A DNA stretch of 8,757 nt, from positions 1-8,757 of the forward strand of contig JAPULD010000002.1 in assembly GCA_027295365.1 (NCBI GenBank), in the 5' to 3' direction. This DNA is from Planctomycetota bacterium (GTDB lineage Bacteria > Planctomycetota > Phycisphaerae > Phycisphaerales > SM1A02). The notes under the pieces are model-generated. The model was not told the DNA's origin, searched no databases, and saw only the letters and a program-made list of their open reading frames with translations. The position numbers and the translations under genes are program-made. This document shows, piece by piece, positions 1-5,520 of the stretch (position 1 is its first letter; each line of letters begins with the position of its first letter).

Positions 1-1824
1 CGCATCGCCCAGCGGGTTCGCGCCTATACCGGAGCCCTCGCCACCGGACTCCAGCGAATGGGTCACGACCTCGGGGATCATGAATTCTTCGATACGCTTC
101 GGGTGTCATTGCACCATGCCAATGCCGAGGCAGTCTATGAAGCTGCGCAGCAAAGACGCCTGAATCTCCGACGTTTCGAAGATGGAACGATCGGCGTGTC
201 CCTGGACGAAACGACGACACGTGATGACGTCCGCGCCCTCCTCGAGGCGTTCGCGACCGGGTCCGATGCATCGGCCAATGAATTCGATATCGACCAACTC
301 GCAAATTCATACGAGCTTGGTTATTCCGAGTCCCTGGCCCGCCAGAGCGGCTACCTCACGAATCCCGTCTTCAACACGTATCACTCCGAAACGGAGATGC
401 TTCGCTACCTGACCAAGCTCCAGGCTCGGGATCTTTCCCTCACGACTTCCATGATCCCGCTCGGCTCCTGCACCATGAAGCTCAACGGCACCAGCGAGAT
501 GTTGCCGGTGACGTGGGCCGAATTCGGGAACCTGCACCCGTTCGCCCCGTCGAGCCAGACCGAGGGCTATCGGGAGATGTTCCGCCAGCTTGAGAACTGG
601 TTGGCGATCATCACGGGTTTCGACGCCTGCTCGCTGCAGCCCAATGCCGGCTCGCAAGGCGAATACGCAGGCCTCGCGATCATCCGTGCGTATCACGAAT
701 CGAATGGCGACGATCATCGGGACGTCTGCCTGATCCCCGTCTCAGCTCATGGCACCAACCCCGCCAGCGCGGTCATCGCGGGTTTCAAGGTCGTAGCCGT
801 GGCGTGCGACCGGCATGGCAACATTGATCTCGAAGATATGAAGGCGAAGACCACCCAGCATGCCGACTCCCTCGGTGCGTTGATGATCACCTATCCCTCC
901 ACGCATGGGGTGTTCGAGCCCAACGTCAGGGCTGTCATCGACTCGGTGCATGAGCATGGGGGCCAGGTCTATATGGACGGAGCGAATCTCAACGCCCAAC
1001 TCGGCCTGTGCAGCCCGGGCGACATCGGAGCCGACGTCTGTCACCTCAATTTGCACAAGACATTCTGCATTCCCCATGGTGGGGGCGGACCGGGCATGGG
1101 ACCCATCACCGTGGCGAAACATCTTGCGCCGTTTCTTCCCGGGCATCCGGTGGTTCGTCCCGACAGCGCGGGAGAGCATGCCATCGATGCGGTTTCCGCG
1201 GCTCCTTATGGCAGCCCCAGCATCCTGCCCATCTCGTGGGTCTACATCGCCCTCATGGGCGAGGCAGGGCTCAAGCGTGCAACGCAAGTCGCGATTCTCA
1301 ATGCCAACTACATGGCCAAACGACTCGAAAGTCATTACGACATCGTCTACTCGGGCATCTGGGGCTACGTGGCCCACGAGTTCATCATCGACTGTCGGGA
1401 ATTCGACAAGACGGCGGGGATCAAGATCGATGACATCGCCAAGCGTCTCATGGACTATGGATTCCACGCCCCGACGATGAGCTGGCCCGTCGCGGGGACG
1501 CTGATGATCGAGCCGACCGAGAGCGAATCGCAGGCGGAACTTGATCGTTTCTGTGATGCGTTGATCGCCATCCGCAAGGAGATCAAGGCCATCGAGGATG
1601 GAAGCTCCGATCGAGAGGACAACGCCTTGAAGAATTCGCCCCATACCGCGGCGATGGTCATGAGCGACGAGTGGACGCATCCCTATTCCCGTGAGCAGGC
1701 CTCGTTCCCGGCGCCCTGGCTCAAAGAACACAAATTCTGGCCTCCCGTGGCGAGGATCGACAATCCGTATGGCGATCGAAACCTGATGTGCTCCTGCCCC
1801 GATGTCGAAAGCCTGGCCCAGTAG
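1..1824 (+). CDS. gcvP: Glycine dehydrogenase (decarboxylating), P-protein of the glycine cleavage system; 5'-truncated by window edge
   Basis: The reading frame is open from base 1, so the start lies upstream and the ATG at 58 is internal. About 607 residues are present; single-chain GcvP is usually near 950, so roughly the first 350 are missing. The enzyme uses PLP to decarboxylate glycine and passes the aminomethyl group to the lipoyl arm of GcvH. Visible motifs, numbered within the fragment, are the inter-half linker ending H-E-F-F-D-T-L, IPLGSCTMKLN (about 152-162), QPNAGSQGEYAGL, the SAHGTNPAS motif, and HLNLHKTFCIPHGGGGPGMGP, whose Lys353 (codon 1057-1059) should form the Schiff base with PLP. 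The C-terminus, NPYGDRNLMCSCP and a short tail, is typical and complete. The linker running continuously into the C-terminal half points to the single-chain form rather than split gcvPA/gcvPB. The other gcv genes, if adjacent, lie off the left edge. Identification is secure. Confidence 0.97.
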   Translation, partial: RIAQRVRAYTGALATGLQRMGHDLGDHEFFDTLRVSLHHANAEAVYEAAQQRRLNLRRFEDGTIGVSLDETTTRDDVRALLEAFATGSDASANEFDIDQLANSYELGYSESLARQSGYLTNPVFNTYHSETEMLRYLTKLQARDLSLTTSMIPLGSCTMKLNGTSEMLPVTWAEFGNLHPFAPSSQTEGYREMFRQLENWLAIITGFDACSLQPNAGSQGEYAGLAIIRAYHESNGDDHRDVCLIPVSAHGTNPASAVIAGFKVVAVACDRHGNIDLEDMKAKTTQHADSLGALMITYPSTHGVFEPNVRAVIDSVHEHGGQVYMDGANLNAQLGLCSPGDIGADVCHLNLHKTFCIPHGGGGPGMGPITVAKHLAPFLPGHPVVRPDSAGEHAIDAVSAAPYGSPSILPISWVYIALMGEAGLKRATQVAILNANYMAKRLESHYDIVYSGIWGYVAHEFIIDCREFDKTAGIKIDDIAKRLMDYGFHAPTMSWPVAGTLMIEPTESESQAELDRFCDALIAIRKEIKAIEDGSSDREDNALKNSPHTAAMVMSDEWTHPYSREQASFPAPWLKEHKFWPPVARIDNPYGDRNLMCSCPDVESLAQ

Positions 1825-1858
1825 CGAGGCATTTCATCGCTTCGAGGGTTTCTTTGTT
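1825..1858 (+). terminator. Weak intrinsic-terminator-like hairpin after gcvP
   Basis: Immediately after the gcvP stop, CGAGGC (1825-1830) can pair with GCTTCG (1839-1844) across an 8-base loop, giving six pairs with one G-U. After AGGG comes a T-rich stretch (TTTCTTTGTT, 1849-1858). The stem is short and the U tract is interrupted and separated from the stem, so this is a suboptimal terminator at best. An alternative pairing of AGCGA (1823-1827) with TCGCT (1837-1841) is equally short. Confidence 0.3.
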
Positions 1859-1866
1859 CCGATTGC

Positions 1867-1896
1867 TGGACAATCACCCCGGTTCAATTCGATGAT
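1867..1896 (+). promoter_or_regulatory. Candidate sigma70-type promoter for the 4-TM protein gene
   Basis: TGGACA (1867-1872) matches five of six bases of the -35 consensus. GATGAT (1891-1896) matches four of six bases of the -10 consensus, with an 18-base spacer. Transcription would begin near 1903, placing the hairpin at 1906-1928 at the very 5' end of the transcript. Matches of this quality arise often by chance, so the call is tentative. Confidence 0.28.
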
Positions 1897-1905
1897 GTGG
1901 GGGAG

Positions 1906-1928
1906 CCTTCGCATGTCGGATGCGAGGG
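1906..1928 (+). promoter_or_regulatory. Leader hairpin upstream of the 4-TM protein gene
   Basis: CCTTCGCAT (1906-1914) pairs with ATGCGAGGG (1920-1928) around the five-base loop GTCGG, giving nine continuous RNA pairs including one G-U. No T run follows on either strand, so it is not an intrinsic terminator. It ends 32 bases before the ATG at 1961. It could protect the 5' end of the mRNA or be a protein-binding site; neither can be decided here. Confidence 0.4.
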
Positions 1929-1960
1929 GGGCGAACGGATAACGACTGTCTCGATGGGGC

Positions 1961-2428
1961 ATGCATATGAGAGAGAACGATCGACATCCCGCCCTGGCCG
2001 GTTCCGGGTACATGTTGTTCAGCGCCGCCTTGTTCGGGTACTTCGGGTTCCTCATGGGCATGACGCCCTACAACACCAGCAACCAATTGGTGATGCTGTT
2101 TGCCTCGTTCATCTGGGTCTTGCGTGGCGTCTCGATCGGATTCGCCCTCTCGGCGGTGCTGACCTTCGCCAATGGCTTGATTGGGAACCTGGTGTACAGC
2201 GTGGTGGGCCTGCTTTCCGCACTTGGATTCGTCGGTCTGGCGGTGTGGGATGTACTGGACACCCAGTACACCTTGCCAAGCATGCCCATGATTCCGGCTC
2301 CGATGCTTCTGCTCCTGTTCGCCGCCTGGAATGGATATGGCTCATGGCAAGGGCTGCGGGCCGTTCTTGCCCTGCAGAAGCGTCAATCAGACCAATCGAT
2401 CGAGGCGGATCTGCCTCGGCCTGAATGA
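1961..2428 (+). CDS. Small four-helix membrane protein of unknown function
   Basis: I do not recognise a named family. The 155-residue product has a short hydrophilic N-terminus followed by hydrophobic segments at roughly 15-34 (YMLFSAALFGYFGFLMG), 57-75, 77-96 (NLVYSVVGLLSALGFVGLAV) and 111-134 (IPAPMLLLLFAAWNGYGSW). It ends in a charged tail, residues 138-155, that is probably cytoplasmic. An Asn-Gly pair (71-72) between helices 2 and 3 and a Trp-Asn-Gly-Tyr-Gly run in helix 4 are the most distinctive features. ATG codons at 1961 and 1967 are both possible; GGGG at 1956-1959 is better spaced from 1967, so the true start may be two codons in. The overlapping frame at 1897-2424 lacks membrane character and gives a low-complexity Arg/Gly-rich product, so this frame is preferred. 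It lies between gcvP and the PilZ gene on the same strand, and context gives no function. Confidence 0.75.
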   Translation: MHMRENDRHPALAGSGYMLFSAALFGYFGFLMGMTPYNTSNQLVMLFASFIWVLRGVSIGFALSAVLTFANGLIGNLVYSVVGLLSALGFVGLAVWDVLDTQYTLPSMPMIPAPMLLLLFAAWNGYGSWQGLRAVLALQKRQSDQSIEADLPRPE

Positions 2429-2455
2429 TGAAAACGTGATCGGGTTTCATCCGAT

Positions 2456-2469
2456 GGCTCCGGTGAGCC
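2456..2469 (+). other. Short hairpin between the 4-TM gene and the PilZ gene
   Basis: GGCTC (2456-2460) and GAGCC (2465-2469) form a five-pair GC-rich stem with the tetraloop CGGT. It lies 27 bases after the 4-TM stop. No T run follows, so termination is unlikely without help. It overlaps the spacer of the candidate promoter whose -10 begins at 2470, so as DNA it could instead be an operator-like inverted repeat. Confidence 0.3.
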
Positions 2470-2475
2470 GATAAT
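2470..2475 (+). promoter_or_regulatory. Candidate -10 box for the PilZ gene
   Basis: GATAAT matches five of six bases of the -10 consensus and lies 37 bases before the PilZ ATG. No good -35 sits 16-19 bases upstream; TTCATC at 2446-2451 is poor. Initiation about seven bases downstream would start the transcript at 2481-2483, at the left arm of the hairpin at 2481-2499. Confidence 0.3.
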
Positions 2476-2480
2476 CTTGA

Positions 2481-2499
2481 AGCGTCCATGATTGACGCT
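2481..2499 (+). promoter_or_regulatory. Hairpin abutting the ribosome binding site of the PilZ gene
   Basis: AGCGTC (2481-2486) and GACGCT (2494-2499) form a perfect six-pair stem around the seven-base loop CATGATT. The stem ends one base before the Shine-Dalgarno AGGAG (2501-2505). A stem so close to a ribosome binding site can affect access to it or stabilise the leader. Function is inferred from position only. Confidence 0.4.
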
Positions 2500-2500
2500 C

Positions 2501-2505
2501 AGGAG
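2501..2505 (+). promoter_or_regulatory. Ribosome binding site that fixes the PilZ start
   Basis: AGGAG lies seven bases before the ATG at 2513. This makes 2513 the start in preference to the in-frame TTG at 2492, which lies inside the upstream hairpin and has no comparable site. It is the clearest Shine-Dalgarno on the plus strand here. Confidence 0.8.
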
Positions 2506-2512
2506 TAATCCC

Positions 2513-2959
2513 ATGACCGGAACATCTTCAAACTCAGTCAATCAGATCATTGACAAAGCGACCGGCAGTTCAGAGAACGCCGAAAAGAAGGAACGACGAG
2601 GCCAAAAGCGACATCCCTACGAGTTGCTGGTTGGCCTGATCCTGGTTGATGAACAGGGGCAATGCAGCGATTCGATTGTATTGAGAGCCATCAATCTTTC
2701 CCCGGGCGGCGTGTGCCTCTCCAGTCGTCAGGCCCTTGAACCGGGCCAACAAGGGGTTGTGCAGTTGATGCGAACGAACGGCACGTATGCCTTGGCCGGG
2801 GTTGAAATCAGGCATTGCCACTACATTGAAGATCAGAATCACATTGTGGGTCTGCAGTTCAAGCCTTTTCCAAAGGGATTGAAACGGGAGTCGTTTCTCG
2901 ACGAGCAGGGACATCTTCGATTATTCGATCCCTTGTTGAAAGAGAACATCGAAGGCTGA
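2513..2959 (+). CDS. Stand-alone PilZ-domain protein, probable cyclic di-GMP receptor
   Basis: The 148-residue cytoplasmic protein has no signal peptide or membrane segment. After a polar N-terminal arm (1-26, rich in Ser, Asn and Glu) comes the PilZ signature: R-x-x-x-R in E-R-R-G-Q-K-R (Arg29 and Arg33), then N-x-S-x-x-G in AINLSPGGVCLS (Asn61, Ser63, Gly66). The domain closes with IVGLQF at about 111-116. In this family the arginines and the N/D-x-S-x-x-G loop clamp a c-di-GMP dimer, and all these residues are present, so ligand binding is likely. A 32-residue C-terminal extension (117-148) is outside the core domain. No catalytic or GGDEF/EAL domain is attached, so output must go through a partner protein; none is identifiable nearby. 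ATG 2513 is chosen because AGGAG precedes it by seven bases. The downstream lysA is 62 bases away and probably unrelated in function. Confidence 0.88.
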   Translation: MTGTSSNSVNQIIDKATGSSENAEKKERRGQKRHPYELLVGLILVDEQGQCSDSIVLRAINLSPGGVCLSSRQALEPGQQGVVQLMRTNGTYALAGVEIRHCHYIEDQNHIVGLQFKPFPKGLKRESFLDEQGHLRLFDPLLKENIEG

Positions 2960-2987
2960 GGTTGAGTGATGTATTGCGGGTCGCCGG

Positions 2988-3006
2988 TACAATGTGACGC
3001 TACAAT
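2988..3006 (+). promoter_or_regulatory. Two tandem TACAAT -10-like boxes upstream of lysA
   Basis: TACAAT occurs at 2988-2993 and 3001-3006, each matching five of six -10 consensus bases, 13 bases apart. Neither has a good -35 at the normal distance: TTGAGT at 2962-2967 is 20 bases from the first box. If used, the transcript would start near 3000 or 3013 and leave a very short leader before the lysA ATG at 3022, consistent with the absence of a Shine-Dalgarno there. Confidence 0.33.
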
Positions 3007-3021
3007 CACGAGCCCGACCCC

Positions 3022-4356
3022 ATGGATCATTTTTCATATATCGAAGGCCGACTTCATGCCGAGCAGGTGCCCTGCACGACGCTCGCCGAATCAGTCGGTA
3101 CGCCTCTTTATGTCTATTCCCGATCGACGTTTTGCGATCATTACGATCGGCTGGCCGAGGCCTTCGCGCCACTCGACCCGCTGATCTGCTATTCGATCAA
3201 GAGCTGCAGCAACCTCTCGATCTGTCGCCTGCTGGGCGAACGCGGGGCCGGCATGGATCTCGTGAGCGGGGGGGAATTGCATCGGGCGGAACTGGCCGGC
3301 ATCGATCCGGCTCGATGCGTCTACGCGGGAGTCGGGAAGACCGATGCCGAGATTATCCGAGCCATCAAGGCTGGCGTAGGCTGGTTAAACGTCGAATCAG
3401 AGGCGGAGTTCGAGAATATCTCCCGACTCGCCTCGAAGTCAGACATGACCTGTCAGGCGGCACTGCGCATCAATCCCGATGTCGATCCGATGACGCATCG
3501 CTACACCACGACGGGAAAGAAAGAAACCAAGTTTGGCGTCGATATTCAGAGGGCGCGGGCCTTCTTCAAGAGTTATGGCCACGATCCTCATTGCCGTCTC
3601 GCCGGGCTGCATCTGCACATCGGTTCCCCCGTCTACTCCCCCGAGCCCTATGTGCGCTCCATCGAGAAGGCGCTGGAACTGATCGACGAATTGAAAACCG
3701 AAGGCTACACCATCGATACGCTCGACCTGGGGGGGGGATTCGGAGCCAACTATGAAACCGATCAGTCACCCATCGCGGCCGACTATGCCTCCCATATCGT
3801 GCCGCTCCTTGAATCAAGAGTGACCCAGGGTTTGAAGATCATCCTGGAACCGGGCCGCAGCATCTCCGCCAACGCCGGCGTGCTGCTTTTGAAAGTGCTG
3901 TACGTGAAGACCTCGGGCGACAAGACCTTCGTGATCTGTGATGGAGGCATGAACATCCTCCTGAGGCCTTCGCATTACGATGCGTTTCACTTCATCTGGC
4001 CTTGTGAGGTCTGCGCTGATCAGGTCCCCCTCCGGCGTGAAATGAAACCCGACCTCCCCGGGTTGATCGTCACGGACGTCGTCGGGCCCATCTGCGAGAC
4101 GGGAGATTTTCTCGCCCTTGATCGACCATTGCCTCCCGTCAAGCGAGGAGAGGTGCTGGCGGTCTTTTCCGCCGGGGCGTATGGCATGTCCATGGCGAAT
4201 CGATACAACTCGATGCCGCTACCGGCGGAAGTCTTGGTCGATGGCGATCGCGTCACGCAGATTCGTGGGGCCGAATCGTACGAAGACCTGGTGCAGCATG
4301 AATTGAAGCACGAACCGATCGTGCTCAAAATTGAGGAAAAGGCAGGGCGACCCTGA
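3022..4356 (+). CDS. lysA: Diaminopimelate decarboxylase
   Basis: This PLP enzyme decarboxylates meso-diaminopimelate to L-lysine, the last step of the DAP pathway, in the cytoplasm. The 444 residues fit the family (about 400-450). The fold-type III alanine-racemase-like barrel comes first: Y-S-I-K-S-C with Schiff-base Lys60, GMDLVSGGEL, HIGS at His199, the phosphate-binding glycine loop GGGFG (237-241) and EPGRS (276-280). The C-terminal beta domain carries CETGD, whose Cys358 is the substrate-binding cysteine contributed across the dimer, and AGAYG with Tyr387. The residues after Lys60 are S-C-S-N instead of the common A-N-x-N, and HIGS is followed by Pro rather than Gln. Both are departures from the textbook motif but not from the fold. 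No Shine-Dalgarno precedes ATG 3022; the M-D-H-F start suits the family. A nine-G run at 3729-3737 encodes the glycine loop. An ornithine/arginine decarboxylase is less likely given CETGD and the length. Confidence 0.95.
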   Translation: MDHFSYIEGRLHAEQVPCTTLAESVGTPLYVYSRSTFCDHYDRLAEAFAPLDPLICYSIKSCSNLSICRLLGERGAGMDLVSGGELHRAELAGIDPARCVYAGVGKTDAEIIRAIKAGVGWLNVESEAEFENISRLASKSDMTCQAALRINPDVDPMTHRYTTTGKKETKFGVDIQRARAFFKSYGHDPHCRLAGLHLHIGSPVYSPEPYVRSIEKALELIDELKTEGYTIDTLDLGGGFGANYETDQSPIAADYASHIVPLLESRVTQGLKIILEPGRSISANAGVLLLKVLYVKTSGDKTFVICDGGMNILLRPSHYDAFHFIWPCEVCADQVPLRREMKPDLPGLIVTDVVGPICETGDFLALDRPLPPVKRGEVLAVFSAGAYGMSMANRYNSMPLPAEVLVDGDRVTQIRGAESYEDLVQHELKHEPIVLKIEEKAGRP

Positions 4357-4357
4357 C

Positions 4358-4822
4358 ATGTCGATCATCCAGGAAAAAGACGGCGTCTGGCTCCAACTTG
4401 AGGAAACCATCGCCCAGCATCATGAGGAAGTCTTCGGTTGTTTCACCACCGCAGGGGGCCTCATGCGTTGGTTCTCGATCGATGCGGAACTCGATCTTCG
4501 CACGGGAGGGACCATCGAGTTTTATTGGGATCACCAGAAGACTCACAAGACTACGATCGCCATTCTCGATTACAACCCGGACGGCTCGATGGTCTGGGAC
4601 TGGTTCGCCGGCCCCGTCGACACCCACGCCCCGGTGTATTGGGTCGTCAAGCCCGATGTCGAAAAGGGATCGATCGTCACCCTGCGCCAGGGTCCATTCA
4701 TGAACGACGAGGAAAACCTGTTGCTGCTGGCCGATGAGGCGGCAAGCTGGAGTTGGCATCTCTGCAACCTGCGGGGTGTGCTCGAAGCGAAGCACGACAT
4801 GCGGAAGGTGAAGCCGTTGTGA
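4358..4822 (+). CDS. SRPBCC / AHSA1-like (START-fold) domain protein
   Basis: The 154-residue protein is a single SRPBCC domain, the helix-grip fold that makes a hydrophobic ligand cavity and includes Aha1 C-terminal-like (AHSA1) proteins. The hallmarks are an N-terminal strand and helix EETIAQHHEEVFGCFTTAGGLMRWF (about 15-39), the strand pair around LRTGGTIEFYW (47-57), the aromatic VWDWF (79-83), and the final long helix SWSWHLCNLRGVLEA (130-144). The fold is clear, but members bind many ligands and no catalytic residues are diagnostic, so substrate and role are unknown. ATG 4358 is one base after the lysA stop, and GCAGGG (4342-4347) gives a modest ribosome site inside lysA, so the two genes are very likely co-transcribed and possibly translationally coupled. 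The in-frame TTG at 4331 would overlap lysA and lengthen the N-terminus outside the domain. No signal peptide or membrane segment is visible. Confidence 0.85.
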   Translation: MSIIQEKDGVWLQLEETIAQHHEEVFGCFTTAGGLMRWFSIDAELDLRTGGTIEFYWDHQKTHKTTIAILDYNPDGSMVWDWFAGPVDTHAPVYWVVKPDVEKGSIVTLRQGPFMNDEENLLLLADEAASWSWHLCNLRGVLEAKHDMRKVKPL

Positions 4823-4835
4823 TAAAAAGACTTAT

Positions 4836-4856
4836 GGCAATAGGCAATTGGCAATA
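4836..4856. repeat. Three tandem copies of a GGCAATW heptamer
   Basis: GGCAATA (4836-4842), GGCAATT (4843-4849) and GGCAATA (4850-4856) are perfect adjacent heptamers apart from the last base. They lie in the 55-base space between the convergent SRPBCC and DJ-1-like genes. Short A/T-ending heptamer arrays like this could belong to a dispersed intergenic repeat, but only this locus is visible. Confidence 0.7.
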
Positions 4857-4868
4857 GAAAAGAGAAGA

Positions 4869-4908
4869 GGGGCGGGGCTACATCCCGGGGCGGGGGCGGG
4901 GGCGGGGG
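4869..4908 (+). repeat. G-rich hexamer repeat with G-quadruplex potential
   Basis: On the plus strand, GGGG-C-GGGG (4869-4877) is followed after nine bases by four runs of four or five G separated by single C bases (4887-4908), a GGGGGC hexamer repeat. Four G runs with one-base loops fit the most stable intramolecular G-quadruplex pattern. The second block lies within the 3' end of the DJ-1-like gene, where the complementary strand encodes Arg-Pro repeats. The G-rich strand is the one that would be RNA if transcripts from lysA and the SRPBCC gene ran on. Confidence 0.75.
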
Positions 4909-5513
4909 TATTCGATGTAATGGGCTGTTTCGTTGGCGACCTCCCGGCCATGCAGATGCTCCACCATGGCGAAGGCCATGTCGATGCCTGAGGAGACGCC
5001 GGCCGAGGTGACGAGGCCATCGGGGAGTGAGTCCATCACCACCCGGGTGGCGCGTTGGACATCGATCGTGGGATCGATCTCGTTGAGCGAATCCAACGCC
5101 CCCCAGTGGGTCGTCGCCTTGCGGCCCTTGAGCATTCCAAGTTGCGCCAGCAGCAAGGCCCCGGTGCAGACGGACGCCGTGATCGATGCGCTTTCGGTAA
5201 ATGTGCGGATCCAGTCGAGGGTCAGTTCATCATCAAGCAGGGGGCGCGTGCCGAACCCGCCCGGGATCACGAGCAGGTCGATGGAGGGCGACGTCGAGAA
5301 ATCGAAATCGGGAATCACCCGAAGCCCTCCCGTGGCGGCGATGGGTTCAAGAGATCTGGCGATGGTGAAAACGTTGAAAGGCGCCGACTCATCCGAGCGT
5401 CGGGAGGCCGCCCCCGGCACGAGTCTCGTCCTCGAAAAGACTTCGTAAGGACCGGCGAAGTCCAGGACTTCCACGTCATCGAAAATCAGGATGCCGACGG
5501 TGCGGGTGTTCAT
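4878..5513 (-). CDS. DJ-1/PfpI superfamily protein, isonitrile-hydratase-like
   Basis: The 211-residue protein is one class I glutamine-amidotransferase-like domain of the DJ-1/PfpI superfamily. The N-terminus VGILIFDDVEVLDFAGPYEVF (6-26) carries Glu15 and Asp18. The nucleophile elbow is SVCTGALLLA with Cys116 followed by Thr117, then GRKATTHW (130-137) and SAGVSSGIDMAF (170-181). The Asp18/Cys116/Thr117 set and the ATTHW and GIDxA motifs match isonitrile (isocyanide) hydratases, which turn isonitriles into N-formamides, and the related N-terminal domain of AraC-type GATase1 regulators. No helix-turn-helix domain is attached, so an enzyme is more likely than a regulator. The substrate is inferred only by likeness. 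The C-terminus ends in a Pro-Arg repeat (203-209) encoded by the GC hexamer repeat. ATG 5513 fits the family start; an in-frame GTG at 5603 would add 30 residues with no homology. No Shine-Dalgarno precedes ATG 5513, and a promoter-like element ends at it. It lies downstream of the peptidase gene on the same strand. Confidence 0.85.
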   Translation of the reverse strand: MNTRTVGILIFDDVEVLDFAGPYEVFSRTRLVPGAASRRSDESAPFNVFTIARSLEPIAATGGLRVIPDFDFSTSPSIDLLVIPGGFGTRPLLDDELTLDWIRTFTESASITASVCTGALLLAQLGMLKGRKATTHWGALDSLNEIDPTIDVQRATRVVMDSLPDGLVTSAGVSSGIDMAFAMVEHLHGREVANETAHYIEYPRPRPRPGM

Positions 5514-5520
5514 GGAGTTC

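Noticed and set aside
58..60. ATG at 58 as the start of gcvP
   Set aside because: The frame is open upstream to base 1 with GcvP-like linker residues, and the family is about 350 residues longer.
742..1731. Minus-strand open frame (329 codons) inside gcvP
   Set aside because: It lies wholly within strongly conserved gcvP sequence and is His/Arg/Asp-rich without domain features, which is typical of an antisense shadow.
1906..1928. Intrinsic terminator on either strand
   Set aside because: No T run follows the stem on either strand, so it is listed as a leader hairpin instead.
1897..2424. Plus-strand frame overlapping the 4-TM protein gene
   Set aside because: Its product is Arg/Gly-rich and without structure, while the alternative frame gives clean membrane helices.
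2429..2512. Cyclic di-GMP riboswitch in front of the PilZ gene
   Set aside because: The gap is only 84 bases, and I see only two small hairpins and none of the conserved core expected of GEMM-type aptamers.
2994..3755. Plus-strand frame of 253 codons overlapping lysA
   Set aside because: lysA motifs are all in the other frame; this product is an Arg-rich shadow.
4869..4908. CRISPR-like or satellite array
   Set aside because: The units are six bases with no spacers; it is a simple-sequence repeat.
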